From NCBI GenBank assembly GCA_963790095.1, contig CAWBNO010000017.1, forward strand, positions 1 to 64,000: 64,000 nucleotides of DNA, in the 5' to 3' direction. The number at the start of each line of letters is the position of its first letter. The first letter of the stretch is position 1. A program made the position numbers and the translations under genes. A model generated the notes under the pieces. It searched no databases. It had not been told where the DNA came from and saw only the letters and a list, made by a program, of their open reading frames with translations. This document shows positions 1 to 7,716 of this stretch, piece after piece. Source of the stretch: JAAXQD01 sp963790095. Its GTDB lineage: Bacteria; Desulfobacterota; Desulfobacteria; Desulfobacterales; UBA11574.

Positions 1-159
1 CACGCATTCGCGACCCGGACTCGTCTGCAGACCCGTCGGCTCGGCCGCGTTGAAGGTGTCGGCCATCTCCTGCTCGGTCATTCCGAGCCTCTCTCGTACC
101 GCCCGGATTGCGGCGCCGGCGGCGCCTGTGATGCTGTCAGCCATGGTGGGTTTCTCCAT
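1..159 (-). CDS. Xre-type helix-turn-helix regulator, N-terminal part only
   Basis: The reverse strand reads from ATG at 159 (or the in-frame ATG at 144) and runs off the left edge, so only about 50 residues are visible. Residues around AIRAVRERLGMTEQEMAD look like the first two helices of an Xre/Cro DNA-binding domain, which suggests a repressor. Two palindromes lie just upstream, between this gene and a divergent small gene, as expected for an autoregulated switch. The segment is much richer in GC than the rest of the window, so it may be foreign or wrongly joined. The family call rests on a short stretch only. Confidence 0.55.
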   Translation of the reverse strand, partial: MEKPTMADSITGAAGAAIRAVRERLGMTEQEMADTFNAAEPTGLQTSPGRECV

Positions 160-200
160 GAAAAGTGGAAGGGACAGGGACCACCTTACACGGTGACGGT

Positions 201-267
201 GTTCTTCGCAAGAACAAAAAAAAGTGAGGGGGATCGAAAATAGTTTGCAAATTGTTCTTGCGAGAAC
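201..267. promoter_or_regulatory. Pair of palindromic operator-like sites
   Basis: Two related inverted repeats lie in the divergent gap: GTTCTTCGCAAGAAC at 201-215 (perfect 6-bp arms) and GTTCTTGCGAGAAC at 254-267 (5-bp arms). They share the half-site GTTCT and are about 50 bp apart, one near each gene start. This is the usual arrangement for a dimeric repressor controlling itself and its divergent neighbour. Binding by the Xre-type protein is inferred from position. Confidence 0.6.
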
Positions 268-329
268 CAAGGGGGCCGTGTATATTCCTCTCATCGGCAG
301 CACACAACCCGCAGCAGAGGAGGGACAAG

Positions 330-460
330 ATGACGAACTGGAGTAGAAGCCGAGCCGCGAAGATCCGTGGCCCGAATTGGAAAGCCCGTTGCGCGTTCTG
401 CGGGGCCCTTATCGCTAACCGTATGCTGATGCGTGACAAGGAGCCAGGGGACGCCCGATG
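330..460 (+). pseudogene. Small divergent gene, cut off by the transposase remnant
   Basis: An ATG at 330 follows a strong ribosome binding site (GAGGAGGG). It opens a basic reading frame with a CAFCG motif, which could be half of a zinc knuckle. At about 450-460 the GC-rich sequence stops and antisense transposase sequence begins. The frame stays open to 686 but is then only the complement of the transposase. The original gene is therefore truncated and no function can be assigned. It diverges from the Xre-type gene and shares its operators. Confidence 0.4.
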
Positions 461-1260
461 TTCCAGGCATTCAGATCCTTTTGGATTTGATCAACACTTT
501 TGGCATCATGCTGATTGCCCGGCAGTATCCAGCATCGAACCGGAATGCCTTCACGAGTTACGGCAAGACCAATGGTCACCAGCGGCAAATCATCTCGTTT
601 GTCTTTGGATTTACCGTAAGCCTTCAGATCAGACGGTCCAGGTTCGTCGATATCGAAATACGTATTGGTCGTATCAAAAAAGATGAGATCTACCGTAAGG
701 TTCAACAGGCTGGCGGTTGACCAGAATACTTCCTTTTGGATGCCATCGGCATGCGCCAGTAAAAAGTCCATAGCACGATAAAAATGCTGAACCTGAAGCT
801 CTTCTTCGTTTCCCAGAAAAACATCCTCTGCAGCCCATTGTTCGATGGCGAGCTTGGAGGACGGAGCCAGGGCACGATTGGCTGCCATGGCAAACAGCGC
901 TTCCTCTATGGGCGCGGTAAATGATCGATCTTTTAAGGCGGTTTTAAGACACATGCCGATATTGAGTCTGTTCCAAAGTTCTCGGAGAAGATAAGCGCCA
1001 CCAGCAGGGCGTGCTTTGATGAATTTTAGATCATCATTTTGGGATTTAAGTTGTAAGGCATCGTTGGGATCGAGAAACCGACACAGGCTGTTAACCAGGC
1101 GCTTAATAGCTTCAACATCCAGGTTTTCTCGGCGGCCAAAGGAGTGGATAACCTGGGCTTGTGCAAAACCCTTTTCTTTGTTCCAGATATTATGTGCGAG
1201 TTGGACGTATTCGACGGTTGAACCGTCCTTGTTTTTACGTTTTATGGTGCGAACATACAT
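451..1260 (-). pseudogene. IS1634-like transposase, 3' part missing
   Basis: The reverse frame from ATG at 1260 (MYVRTIKRKNKDG) matches the start of IS1634-type DDE transposases. It includes the first catalytic aspartate region (IFFDTTNTYFD). Similarity ends after NAWNIGR at about 451, where the family normally continues for some 250 further residues holding the other catalytic Asp and Glu. The frame then runs into GC-rich sequence and stops near 415. The product would be inactive. An upstream in-frame ATG at 1296 is possible but is less like the family start. Confidence 0.75.
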
Positions 1261-1735
1261 GCCTATTAATAAAGCATGTAAAATCAAATATGTCAAGCAT
1301 AAAGTGTGTTTTCGTGTGCCTATGTATTTGGGCCGCCAGCCAAACTCGCGGTGAACAATTTCAGCGGGTTAGCTGATTCCAAAGACCAAAATGTGCCTAT
1401 TACTGTCGAAGTCGGGAACCACTATGGCTATAATTGAAAATAGAGTGCATGTCTTCCATCTTTGTAAATAAAAAATTAATAAAAAAATATTATGCTATTA
1501 TTCAAATAACATAGCGCAATCAGAATTACAATCATTTCGATTTTTGGAAAAAGCTGGAGGGGTTATCTTTTTTGGTTCTTCTCCAATTTAGTTGGAGAAG
1601 AGGATTCAAGGATTCCAGGGGTCAAGGGTTCGAGTGCAAATGCTAAAGACATACAAAGATTCTATTATAGGGATGATACTAAAACCTAAATTAGAATCAA
1701 ATTTGCGCTTCATGTTAGCAATAGGTTAGAAAAAA
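1261..1735. other. Non-coding stretch between transposase remnant and tRNA
   Basis: AT-rich and free of any convincing reading frame. It holds the hairpin-plus-direct-repeat unit at 1574-1634, described separately, and probably the outer end of the IS element just beyond 1260. No clear terminal inverted repeat could be picked out by eye. Confidence 0.5.
1574..1634. repeat. Hairpin plus short-repeat unit, copy 1
   Basis: A perfect hairpin (CTTCTCCAA / TTGGAGAAG around TTTAG) is followed by GAGGATTCAAG and short units of the type GGTTCAAG. The same unit recurs in inverse orientation at 12470-12542, with more copies of the short unit. The two lie about 11 kb apart, each close to a broken insertion sequence. 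It is most likely a small dispersed element; the hairpin alone could also act as a transcription terminator. Confidence 0.65.
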
Positions 1736-1772
1736 TTAAAAGGGTTACGAATTGATTTCCGTAACCCTTTGA
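1736..1772 (-). terminator. Rho-independent terminator of tRNA-Gln
   Basis: Inverted repeat AAAGGGTTACG (1738-1749) and CGTAACCCTTT (1760-1770). On the reverse strand it is followed by TTAATTTTTT. It lies 10 bases beyond the 3' end of the tRNA and fits a single-gene transcript. Confidence 0.85.
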
Positions 1773-1779
1773 TATTATT

Positions 1780-1853
1780 TGGCTGAGGGACCAGGATTCG
1801 AACCTGGATTAACGGGGCCAGAACCCGTCGTCCTGCCGTTAGACGATCCCTCA
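1780..1853 (-). tRNA. tRNA-Gln (anticodon CTG)
   Basis: A complete 74-nt cloverleaf can be drawn on the reverse strand. It has acceptor stem TGAGGGA/TCCCTCA, anticodon stem ACGGG/CCCGT around loop TTCTGGC (anticodon CTG), a T-arm with GGTTCGAATCC, discriminator G73 and an encoded CCA. The weak T1-A72 pair and G73 are known identity elements for glutaminyl-tRNA synthetase, and glnS is present at 60,763. It has its own promoter and terminator. Confidence 0.97.
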
Positions 1854-1868
1854 ATTCACAAGATTTTT

Positions 1869-1896
1869 TGATACAAAAAAACCGACGATGAGTCAA
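1869..1896 (-). promoter_or_regulatory. Sigma-70-type promoter of tRNA-Gln
   Basis: Reverse strand -35 TTGACT (1891-1896) and -10 TATCAA (1869-1874) are 17 bases apart. This puts the transcript start about 9 bases upstream of the mature tRNA. The match is 5/6 and 4/6 to consensus. Confidence 0.55.
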
Positions 1897-2235
1897 GATA
1901 AAACTGTCAATTCTTTTTTGTTATGAAAAACCCTTGACAATCATTCTTGTTTAAATTACTAGAACCGCAAACCCGAGCCAAGTCATTGGCTAAGGAGTAA
2001 AATGCAATTATTTCAATTATTTATACATCGACTTTACTCATAGCCATGTCGGACCGATATGGAGTTAAGTCAATTTGTGTAATTGACGGATTCACCGGGA
2101 ACCCGCAACTCAGCGTCAAATCTGCCGTCCTCATTACGGTGATTTTATATTTCCCGAATCATGTATATCTTGGCCAAATTACCGATAGCGGCCATGTGAT
2201 AATCTGAAATCGGACAGAAAAAAAGGATGATATTG
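1897..2235. other. Upstream region of the fatty-acid-type cluster
   Basis: No gene seen. A TTGACA at 1934-1939 with a weak -10 (TACTAG, 1957-1962) 17 bases later could be the forward promoter of the cluster, leaving a leader of about 270 bases. No known riboswitch fold was recognised in the leader. Confidence 0.35.
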
Positions 2236-3903
2236 ATGACAGAATCTGTGAACGATAAAGGACCTGTACCCAATGGATTGGATCCCGAACTAAGGCAGAT
2301 GGTCATAGATACGGTGAGACAACTTAAAACCCGTCTCTTTACCCGGGAAAAAATTCTGGAATATGACAAAAACGAATTTTTTCCGGAAGAGACCATCCGT
2401 GAGATGCTGGGACCGGACATCGGGCTACAGCTTCTATTTATCCCCGAAGCCTATGGCGGTATGGGCGGCGGTGCCCGGGACTGCTGTGAAGTCATTCTTG
2501 AAATGTGTAAGATATGCCTGGGCATCGGCACCGCTTTTTTTGCCATCCAGCTCGGTTCCGAACCCATCATTGTCGGCGGCACCGAGGAGCAAAAATCAAA
2601 CTGGCTGGGCAAAATTGCGGAAGGGAATTCCCTGGTGGCATATGCGGTCACCGAAGCCGGTGCCGGCAGTAATCTTGCGGCACTAAAAACCAAGGCTGAA
2701 CCGGTACAAAACGACGCCGGTGACGTCACAGGGTATGTTATTAACGGTACAAAGCAATTTATCTCCACCGGAGGATATGCCGATTTTATTACCCTTCTGG
2801 CCAAAACCCCGGAAGGACCGGCCTTTTTTGTTGTGGAAAAGGGAACGCCAGGGTTTGTTCAGGGCAAGGGAGAAGAGAAACACGGTATCCGGGCTTCCAA
2901 CACTTCTCCGTTGTCTTTCACGGACGTTTTCGTTCCGGTTGATAATCTCGTTGGGGGGGTGCCCGGTATGGGTATGAAACATGCCGGCAAGGTTTTTGGA
3001 TATACCCGGCTGATGGTCGCCGCCATGGCGCTGGGCGCCGGCCAAGCGGCAATTGAGATTGCAATCCCATATGCCAAAGAACGGATACAGTTTGGATCGC
3101 CCCTGTCCGAAAAACAAGGCTACACCCACAAACTAATCGTCCCCCATGCCGTAAGATTCGAAGCCGCAAAGGCCTATATGGACGAAATTGCCCTCAGAAT
3201 CGATTCGGGCGAATCTGAGCTTCATGTGGAAGGTTCCATTGCCAAGTTGTTTGCCACCGAGTCTGCCGACAAGGCGGCCAACGATGCCATCCAAGCCCTT
3301 GGCGGTTATGGTTATATCACAGAGTTTGAAGTGGAAAAGATCAAACGGGATGTAAAGATCACCTGTATTTACGAAGGGACGAGCGAAATTCAACAGAGCA
3401 TCATCAGCACGTTTCGATGGAAGGATACGCGCAAGTCAAAGGGCGAATTCTACCAATCCATTTCCCGGGAAATGGAAACGCTGGAAGGTGCTATAAACCA
3501 TGCCGGGTGTCGGTTCTACGGGCTTGCAGCCGGGGTTTTAAACGATACCATCATGTTGGCCCATGACAACCGGCTGACCCGGAAGCAGCACGTCATGTTC
3601 TTATTGGCGGATATGATGACCCATGTGGAGGTTGGCGCAAGTTTGGCGCGCAAAGCGGTGGCCCTCTCAAAAGACGGCAGCCCGGACGCTGAAGAGATCA
3701 ACGCCATGTCGAGGATCTTTGCGGAAGAAGTCGCGCAGCTTGTTTCCCGAAACGCGCTTAGGATATTGATGGGCTCCGGTGTATTTGATCAAGAAAAAGC
3801 CCACGAGTTTATGAAAACCCATTCCTATAATCAACTGGTTTGCAGCTGTCCGAATGTCATAAATGACATGGATCTGATTGCAGACATATTGTTTGCGAGG
3901 TAA
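2236..3903 (+). CDS. Acyl-CoA dehydrogenase family flavoprotein
   Basis: About 555 residues. An FAD-binding acyl-CoA dehydrogenase core is followed by a C-terminal extension of roughly 150 residues; short-chain enzymes have about 380 in total. Visible family marks are YAVTEAGAGSN near residue 136, the RIQFGSPL helix, GGYGY, and IYEGTSEIQ, whose Glu380 is the expected catalytic base. The start was set at 2236 because AAGGA then lies 8 bases upstream; ATG at 2227 is the alternative. It opens a co-directional run with fabG two bases behind it, so it probably acts on acyl chains made or remodelled by that run, either adding a double bond or working as a reductase. Substrate and electron acceptor cannot be read from sequence. 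Confidence 0.9.
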   Translation: MTESVNDKGPVPNGLDPELRQMVIDTVRQLKTRLFTREKILEYDKNEFFPEETIREMLGPDIGLQLLFIPEAYGGMGGGARDCCEVILEMCKICLGIGTAFFAIQLGSEPIIVGGTEEQKSNWLGKIAEGNSLVAYAVTEAGAGSNLAALKTKAEPVQNDAGDVTGYVINGTKQFISTGGYADFITLLAKTPEGPAFFVVEKGTPGFVQGKGEEKHGIRASNTSPLSFTDVFVPVDNLVGGVPGMGMKHAGKVFGYTRLMVAAMALGAGQAAIEIAIPYAKERIQFGSPLSEKQGYTHKLIVPHAVRFEAAKAYMDEIALRIDSGESELHVEGSIAKLFATESADKAANDAIQALGGYGYITEFEVEKIKRDVKITCIYEGTSEIQQSIISTFRWKDTRKSKGEFYQSISREMETLEGAINHAGCRFYGLAAGVLNDTIMLAHDNRLTRKQHVMFLLADMMTHVEVGASLARKAVALSKDGSPDAEEINAMSRIFAEEVAQLVSRNALRILMGSGVFDQEKAHEFMKTHSYNQLVCSCPNVINDMDLIADILFAR

Positions 3904-3905
3904 TC

Positions 3906-4670
3906 ATGGCGGAACAGAACCAACGTATTGTTGTCGTTACAGGGGGATCGAGGGGGATTGGTCGTGCTATCTGCATCGCGTTGGCAGCACCGGACACCCG
4001 TATTTTTTTTAATTATTTTTCTCCAAGTGATCCCGATGCCGAAGCTGCCGCTGCTGCTGAAACCGAAAAACTCGTCGCCAAAGCACAGGGTTCTGCAGCA
4101 AGTAAAAGTGTTAACATTGCAGAAGAAAATGAGGTTGTTGATTTTTTTAAAGAGATCATCGACAAAACCGGACGGATCGACGTTCTGGTAAACAATGCCG
4201 GTATCACCAAAGACGGGCTTTTGGTTCGCATGAAAGAACAGGACTGGGATGCTGTCTTAAATATAAACTTAAAAGGTGCATTCACGTGCACAAAAATTGT
4301 TTCTAAAGTCATGATGCAGCAGCGTTATGGCCGTATTATCAATATGGCGTCGGTTGTCGGCGTAACCGGCAATGTGGGACAGGCAAACTATTCGGCTTCA
4401 AAGGCGGGCTTAATCGGGCTCACAAAAACAGCTGCCAAAGAACTTGCCCCCCGCGGCATTACGGTCAATGCAATTGCACCGGGGTTTATAGAAACAGATA
4501 TGACGGCGTCACTTTCGGAAAAAGCAAGGAATGCAATGCTGAGTCAGGTCCCCCTGGGACGTGCGGGGCAACCCGAAGACATTTCAGCAGCAGTTGCTTT
4601 TCTGGCTTCTGAAAGTGCATCTTACATCACTGGCCAGGTAATTCATGTGAGCGGTGGAATGTATATTTGA
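3906..4670 (+). CDS. fabG: 3-oxoacyl-ACP reductase (FabG-like)
   Basis: 254-residue short-chain dehydrogenase that would reduce 3-oxoacyl-ACP with NAD(P)H. It has the cofactor loop GGSRGIGRAI near residue 12, the NNAG motif, and the catalytic set Ser149, Tyr162, Lys166 (YSASK). It starts two bases after the acyl-CoA dehydrogenase stop, with GAGG just upstream, so the two are probably translationally coupled. An Ala/Glu-rich insertion after the first strand (PDAEAAAAAETEK) makes it slightly longer than typical FabG. Confidence 0.93.
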   Translation: MAEQNQRIVVVTGGSRGIGRAICIALAAPDTRIFFNYFSPSDPDAEAAAAAETEKLVAKAQGSAASKSVNIAEENEVVDFFKEIIDKTGRIDVLVNNAGITKDGLLVRMKEQDWDAVLNINLKGAFTCTKIVSKVMMQQRYGRIINMASVVGVTGNVGQANYSASKAGLIGLTKTAAKELAPRGITVNAIAPGFIETDMTASLSEKARNAMLSQVPLGRAGQPEDISAAVAFLASESASYITGQVIHVSGGMYI

Positions 4671-4694
4671 TATCTATTAAAGGAGGTAAACTGA

Positions 4695-4922
4695 ATGTCA
4701 ATTGAGGATAAAGTAAAAAAAATAATTGCGGAAAAGCTAAGCGTTGATCTCGATGAAGTTGTACCGGAAGCGTCTTTTGTGGATGACCTGGGTGCAGATT
4801 CACTGGACCTTGTCGAGTTGATCATGTCCATGGAAGAGGAGTTCGATATTGATATTCCCGACGAAGAAGCAGAAAAACTGGTAACCGTTAAAGACGCCTT
4901 CGATTACATTGGCGCCCATTAA
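4695..4922 (+). CDS. acpP: Acyl carrier protein
   Basis: 75-residue acidic four-helix protein with the phosphopantetheine site GADSLDLVEL at Ser36. Preceded by an excellent ribosome binding site (AAAGGAGG), consistent with the high expression normal for ACP. It lies between fabG and fabF, an order common in bacterial fatty acid operons. It may be the housekeeping ACP or one dedicated to this cluster; the sequence is close to the housekeeping type. Confidence 0.96.
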   Translation: MSIEDKVKKIIAEKLSVDLDEVVPEASFVDDLGADSLDLVELIMSMEEEFDIDIPDEEAEKLVTVKDAFDYIGAH

Positions 4923-5041
4923 TGTGAAGCTCCCCGGCCCCTTGCCATAAAAGACGAGGGCACCGGGGAGCATGCCGGTCAATTAAGATCGAAAAAACCA
5001 TTGAGAAACCGGTTTTAAAATGCCGGTTTGTAGGAGACTTA

Positions 5042-6280
5042 TTGAGCAGACGGGTCGTTATTACGGGTCTGGGGCTTATTACGCCCCTGGGTATCGGTGT
5101 TGATGACACATGGACTGCGCTGTGTAAAGGCCAATCAGGGATTGCCGAAATAACGCGATTTGACACTTCCGGATTCGACACCAAGATTGCCGGAGAGGTC
5201 CGAGGTTTTCACCCTGAGGATTTTCTTCTCAAAAAAGAAGCCAAGCGTACCCAGACCTTTATCGCATATGCTGTTGCAGCATCCCAAATGGCTGTGGAAG
5301 ATTCCAGGTTAAAGATAGACGTCACCAACCAAAACAGGATCGGTGTTGTCACGGGCTGCGGCCTTGGCGGACTCAATTTGCTCGAACAAACCACCTCTAT
5401 CCTTCAAAATAAAGGCCCCAAACGGGTAAATCCGTTTTTTATCCCCATGATGATCGGCAACATGGCCCCTGGGATGATTTCAATTTATTTGGGTGCCAAA
5501 GGACCCAATTCTTCCATTGCCACCGCATGTGCCGCAGGAACCCACGCCGTCGGCGATGCATTCAAGATCATCAAGAGAGGTGGGGCCGACGCCATGATAA
5601 CCGGAGGGGTGGAGTCCGTTATCACGCCCACGTGTATTGCCGGCTTCAACGCCATGAAAGCCCTCTCTGTCCGGAACGATGAACCGGAAAAGGCATCCCG
5701 TCCGTTTGACCGTGACCGGGATGGATTTGTCGTCGGCGAAGGGTGTGGCATTCTCGTTCTTGAAACACTCGAATCCGCATTAGAAAGGGGCGCCCGCATC
5801 TATGCTGAAATATGTGGATATGGGATGAGCGGAGACGGATTTCATATGGCCGCACCAGCTCCGGATGGTGAAGGGGCCGCCCGATGTATGGCCGCTGCCA
5901 TCGATGATGCGGGAATTCCCTATGACAGGATCGATTACATCAATGCCCACGGGACTTCAACCCAGCTTAACGATGTTTACGAGACAAAAGCGATCAAGTC
6001 TGTATTCAAAGAAAAAGCACCGTTCATCCCCGTAAGTTCGACCAAGTCCATGACAGGTCATCTGCTGGGTGGCGCCGGGGGAATCGAAACGGTTTTTACA
6101 GCCCTGACAATCTTTGAAGGCATCATTCCACCGACCATCAATCTTGATCATCCTGATGAAGCATGTGATCTTGACTATGTTCCGAACATCGCACGAAAGA
6201 CGGATGTCAATATGGCCATGACAAACTCCTTTGGTTTCGGAGGAACAAACGCAGCCCTGATCCTCAAAAGATATATCTGA
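5042..6280 (+). CDS. fabF: 3-oxoacyl-ACP synthase II (FabF)
   Basis: 412-residue condensing enzyme that extends acyl-ACP with malonyl-ACP. The catalytic triad is visible: Cys163 in TACAAGTHA, His in NAHGTST and His in STKSMTGHLLGGAG, with the GFGGTN motif near the end. The start is TTG at 5042 with TAGGAG upstream, giving the usual N-terminus RRVVITGLG. A 119-base gap separates it from acpP. All key residues are in place, so an active synthase rather than a chain-length-factor paralogue is expected. Confidence 0.95.
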   Translation: MSRRVVITGLGLITPLGIGVDDTWTALCKGQSGIAEITRFDTSGFDTKIAGEVRGFHPEDFLLKKEAKRTQTFIAYAVAASQMAVEDSRLKIDVTNQNRIGVVTGCGLGGLNLLEQTTSILQNKGPKRVNPFFIPMMIGNMAPGMISIYLGAKGPNSSIATACAAGTHAVGDAFKIIKRGGADAMITGGVESVITPTCIAGFNAMKALSVRNDEPEKASRPFDRDRDGFVVGEGCGILVLETLESALERGARIYAEICGYGMSGDGFHMAAPAPDGEGAARCMAAAIDDAGIPYDRIDYINAHGTSTQLNDVYETKAIKSVFKEKAPFIPVSSTKSMTGHLLGGAGGIETVFTALTIFEGIIPPTINLDHPDEACDLDYVPNIARKTDVNMAMTNSFGFGGTNAALILKRYI

Positions 6281-6672
6281 ATCAATTTCTTCATCGGGTT
6301 TTGGTGACTCAAGGTTTTCCGCAAAAGACTTTTTCCGTTTTTCTGACTTGATAGACCGGTAAAAGTATTGTATATAGCCACTATCTTTAGCATGATAAAA
6401 TGCAATCAAAGATATTGGAATTATACCATTATTTGGGATGATATCCCTTTTAATCTCAGAATCGTCTTTCTCATTTTTACAGGACATTGAAAAAATCGGA
6501 TAAAACCTTTTTTAAACAGATAGAATTCCTTAATACGAATTATTCCAAAATTTTATTGCCCCGTCATTCCAATTGTGATCTGCTCGCTTTTACCTCCCAA
6601 TGGCCGGCGAAGCGAACAAACCTGCAGTCTCGGGAACGGGGTATGAAGTTACCATAAAAAGAGTTAACATTT
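6281..6672. other. Gap between fabF and the KAS III gene
   Basis: AT-rich, with no supported gene on either strand. A -10-like TATAAT was not clear. A separate promoter for the second half of the cluster could sit here but none is convincing. Confidence 0.4.
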
Positions 6673-7686
6673 ATGAATTTTGCAGCAAGGATCACAGGGA
6701 CCGGATCAGCCTTTCCGAAAAATCGTGTCACCAACAGCACCATCGTTAAAAACCTAGCAAGATTAGGCGTCGAAACCAGCGAAAAATGGATCCTTGAGAG
6801 AACCGGAATTCAGGAGCGACGGATTTCAAATCTTGAAAATCCAAAGGAACGGAATTCTTCCCTTGCTTTTTCAGCAGCTCAAAAAGCACTGGATATGGCG
6901 GGAAAGTCACCCGAAGATATTGACCAAATTATTTATGCCACCTGCTCACCCGACACCCCACTCCCATCCAGCGCCTGCTGGCTTCAACATAAAATGGGTG
7001 CCTACAAAGCCTGGGGCATGGACATCAATGCCGCCTGTTCGGGATTTATTTATGGACTGGCCACTGCCGAAAGGTTTATTCGATCCGGGCAAGTAGTTAC
7101 GTCGTTGGTTGTGGGCGCCGAAGTCCTCAATCCCATTCTCAATTGGGAAGATCGCAGTTCCTGTATTTTATTCGGAGACGGTGCCGGTGCTGCCATCGTT
7201 GAACAGACCCCTGAAGATTCCGCCCGGCAGATTTTGTCCAGCCATCTCCTTTCCGATGGAAGTCTATGGGAACTCCTTTATGTTCCTGCCGGCGGATCAA
7301 ATATGGAGGTAACACCTGAAAGGTACGCAAAAAAACTCAATAAACTAAGAATGAAAGGCAAGGAACTTTTCAAGGTTGCTGTAAAAACGCTGGCCGATTC
7401 CGCCCTTCAAACTTTGGAGAAAAATCATATGACACCCGATGATCTCGATTGGTTCGTTCCACATCAAGCCAACCATCGAATCATTGAAGCAGTGGCCAAT
7501 CGTCTCGACTTCCCCATGGAAAAAGTTCTGGTTAATGTGGATCGCTTTGGCAACACTTCTGCCGCAACGATCCCCACCGCCCTGGACGAAGGGAACAGAG
7601 ACGGACGAATAAAACAGGGACAGACGGTTTTGCTGACTGCATTTGGGGCGGGATTGACCTTTGGTTCCATCCTAATGCGATGGTAA
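6673..7686 (+). CDS. fabH: 3-oxoacyl-ACP synthase III (FabH-like)
   Basis: 337-residue thiolase-fold synthase that would start chains by joining an acyl-CoA with malonyl-ACP. The catalytic set is present: Cys122 in NAACSGF, His264 in VPHQANHRI and Asn294 in RFGNTSAATIP. This pattern marks true KAS III, not a chalcone-type relative. It sits 390 bases after fabF and 30 bases before the unknown 622-residue gene. With fabF already present, it can supply a dedicated starter unit to the cluster. Which acyl-CoA it selects is not visible. Confidence 0.92.
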   Translation: MNFAARITGTGSAFPKNRVTNSTIVKNLARLGVETSEKWILERTGIQERRISNLENPKERNSSLAFSAAQKALDMAGKSPEDIDQIIYATCSPDTPLPSSACWLQHKMGAYKAWGMDINAACSGFIYGLATAERFIRSGQVVTSLVVGAEVLNPILNWEDRSSCILFGDGAGAAIVEQTPEDSARQILSSHLLSDGSLWELLYVPAGGSNMEVTPERYAKKLNKLRMKGKELFKVAVKTLADSALQTLEKNHMTPDDLDWFVPHQANHRIIEAVANRLDFPMEKVLVNVDRFGNTSAATIPTALDEGNRDGRIKQGQTVLLTAFGAGLTFGSILMRW

Positions 7687-7716
7687 TCCATTGTAATTTA
7701 TTATTAAAATAATATT

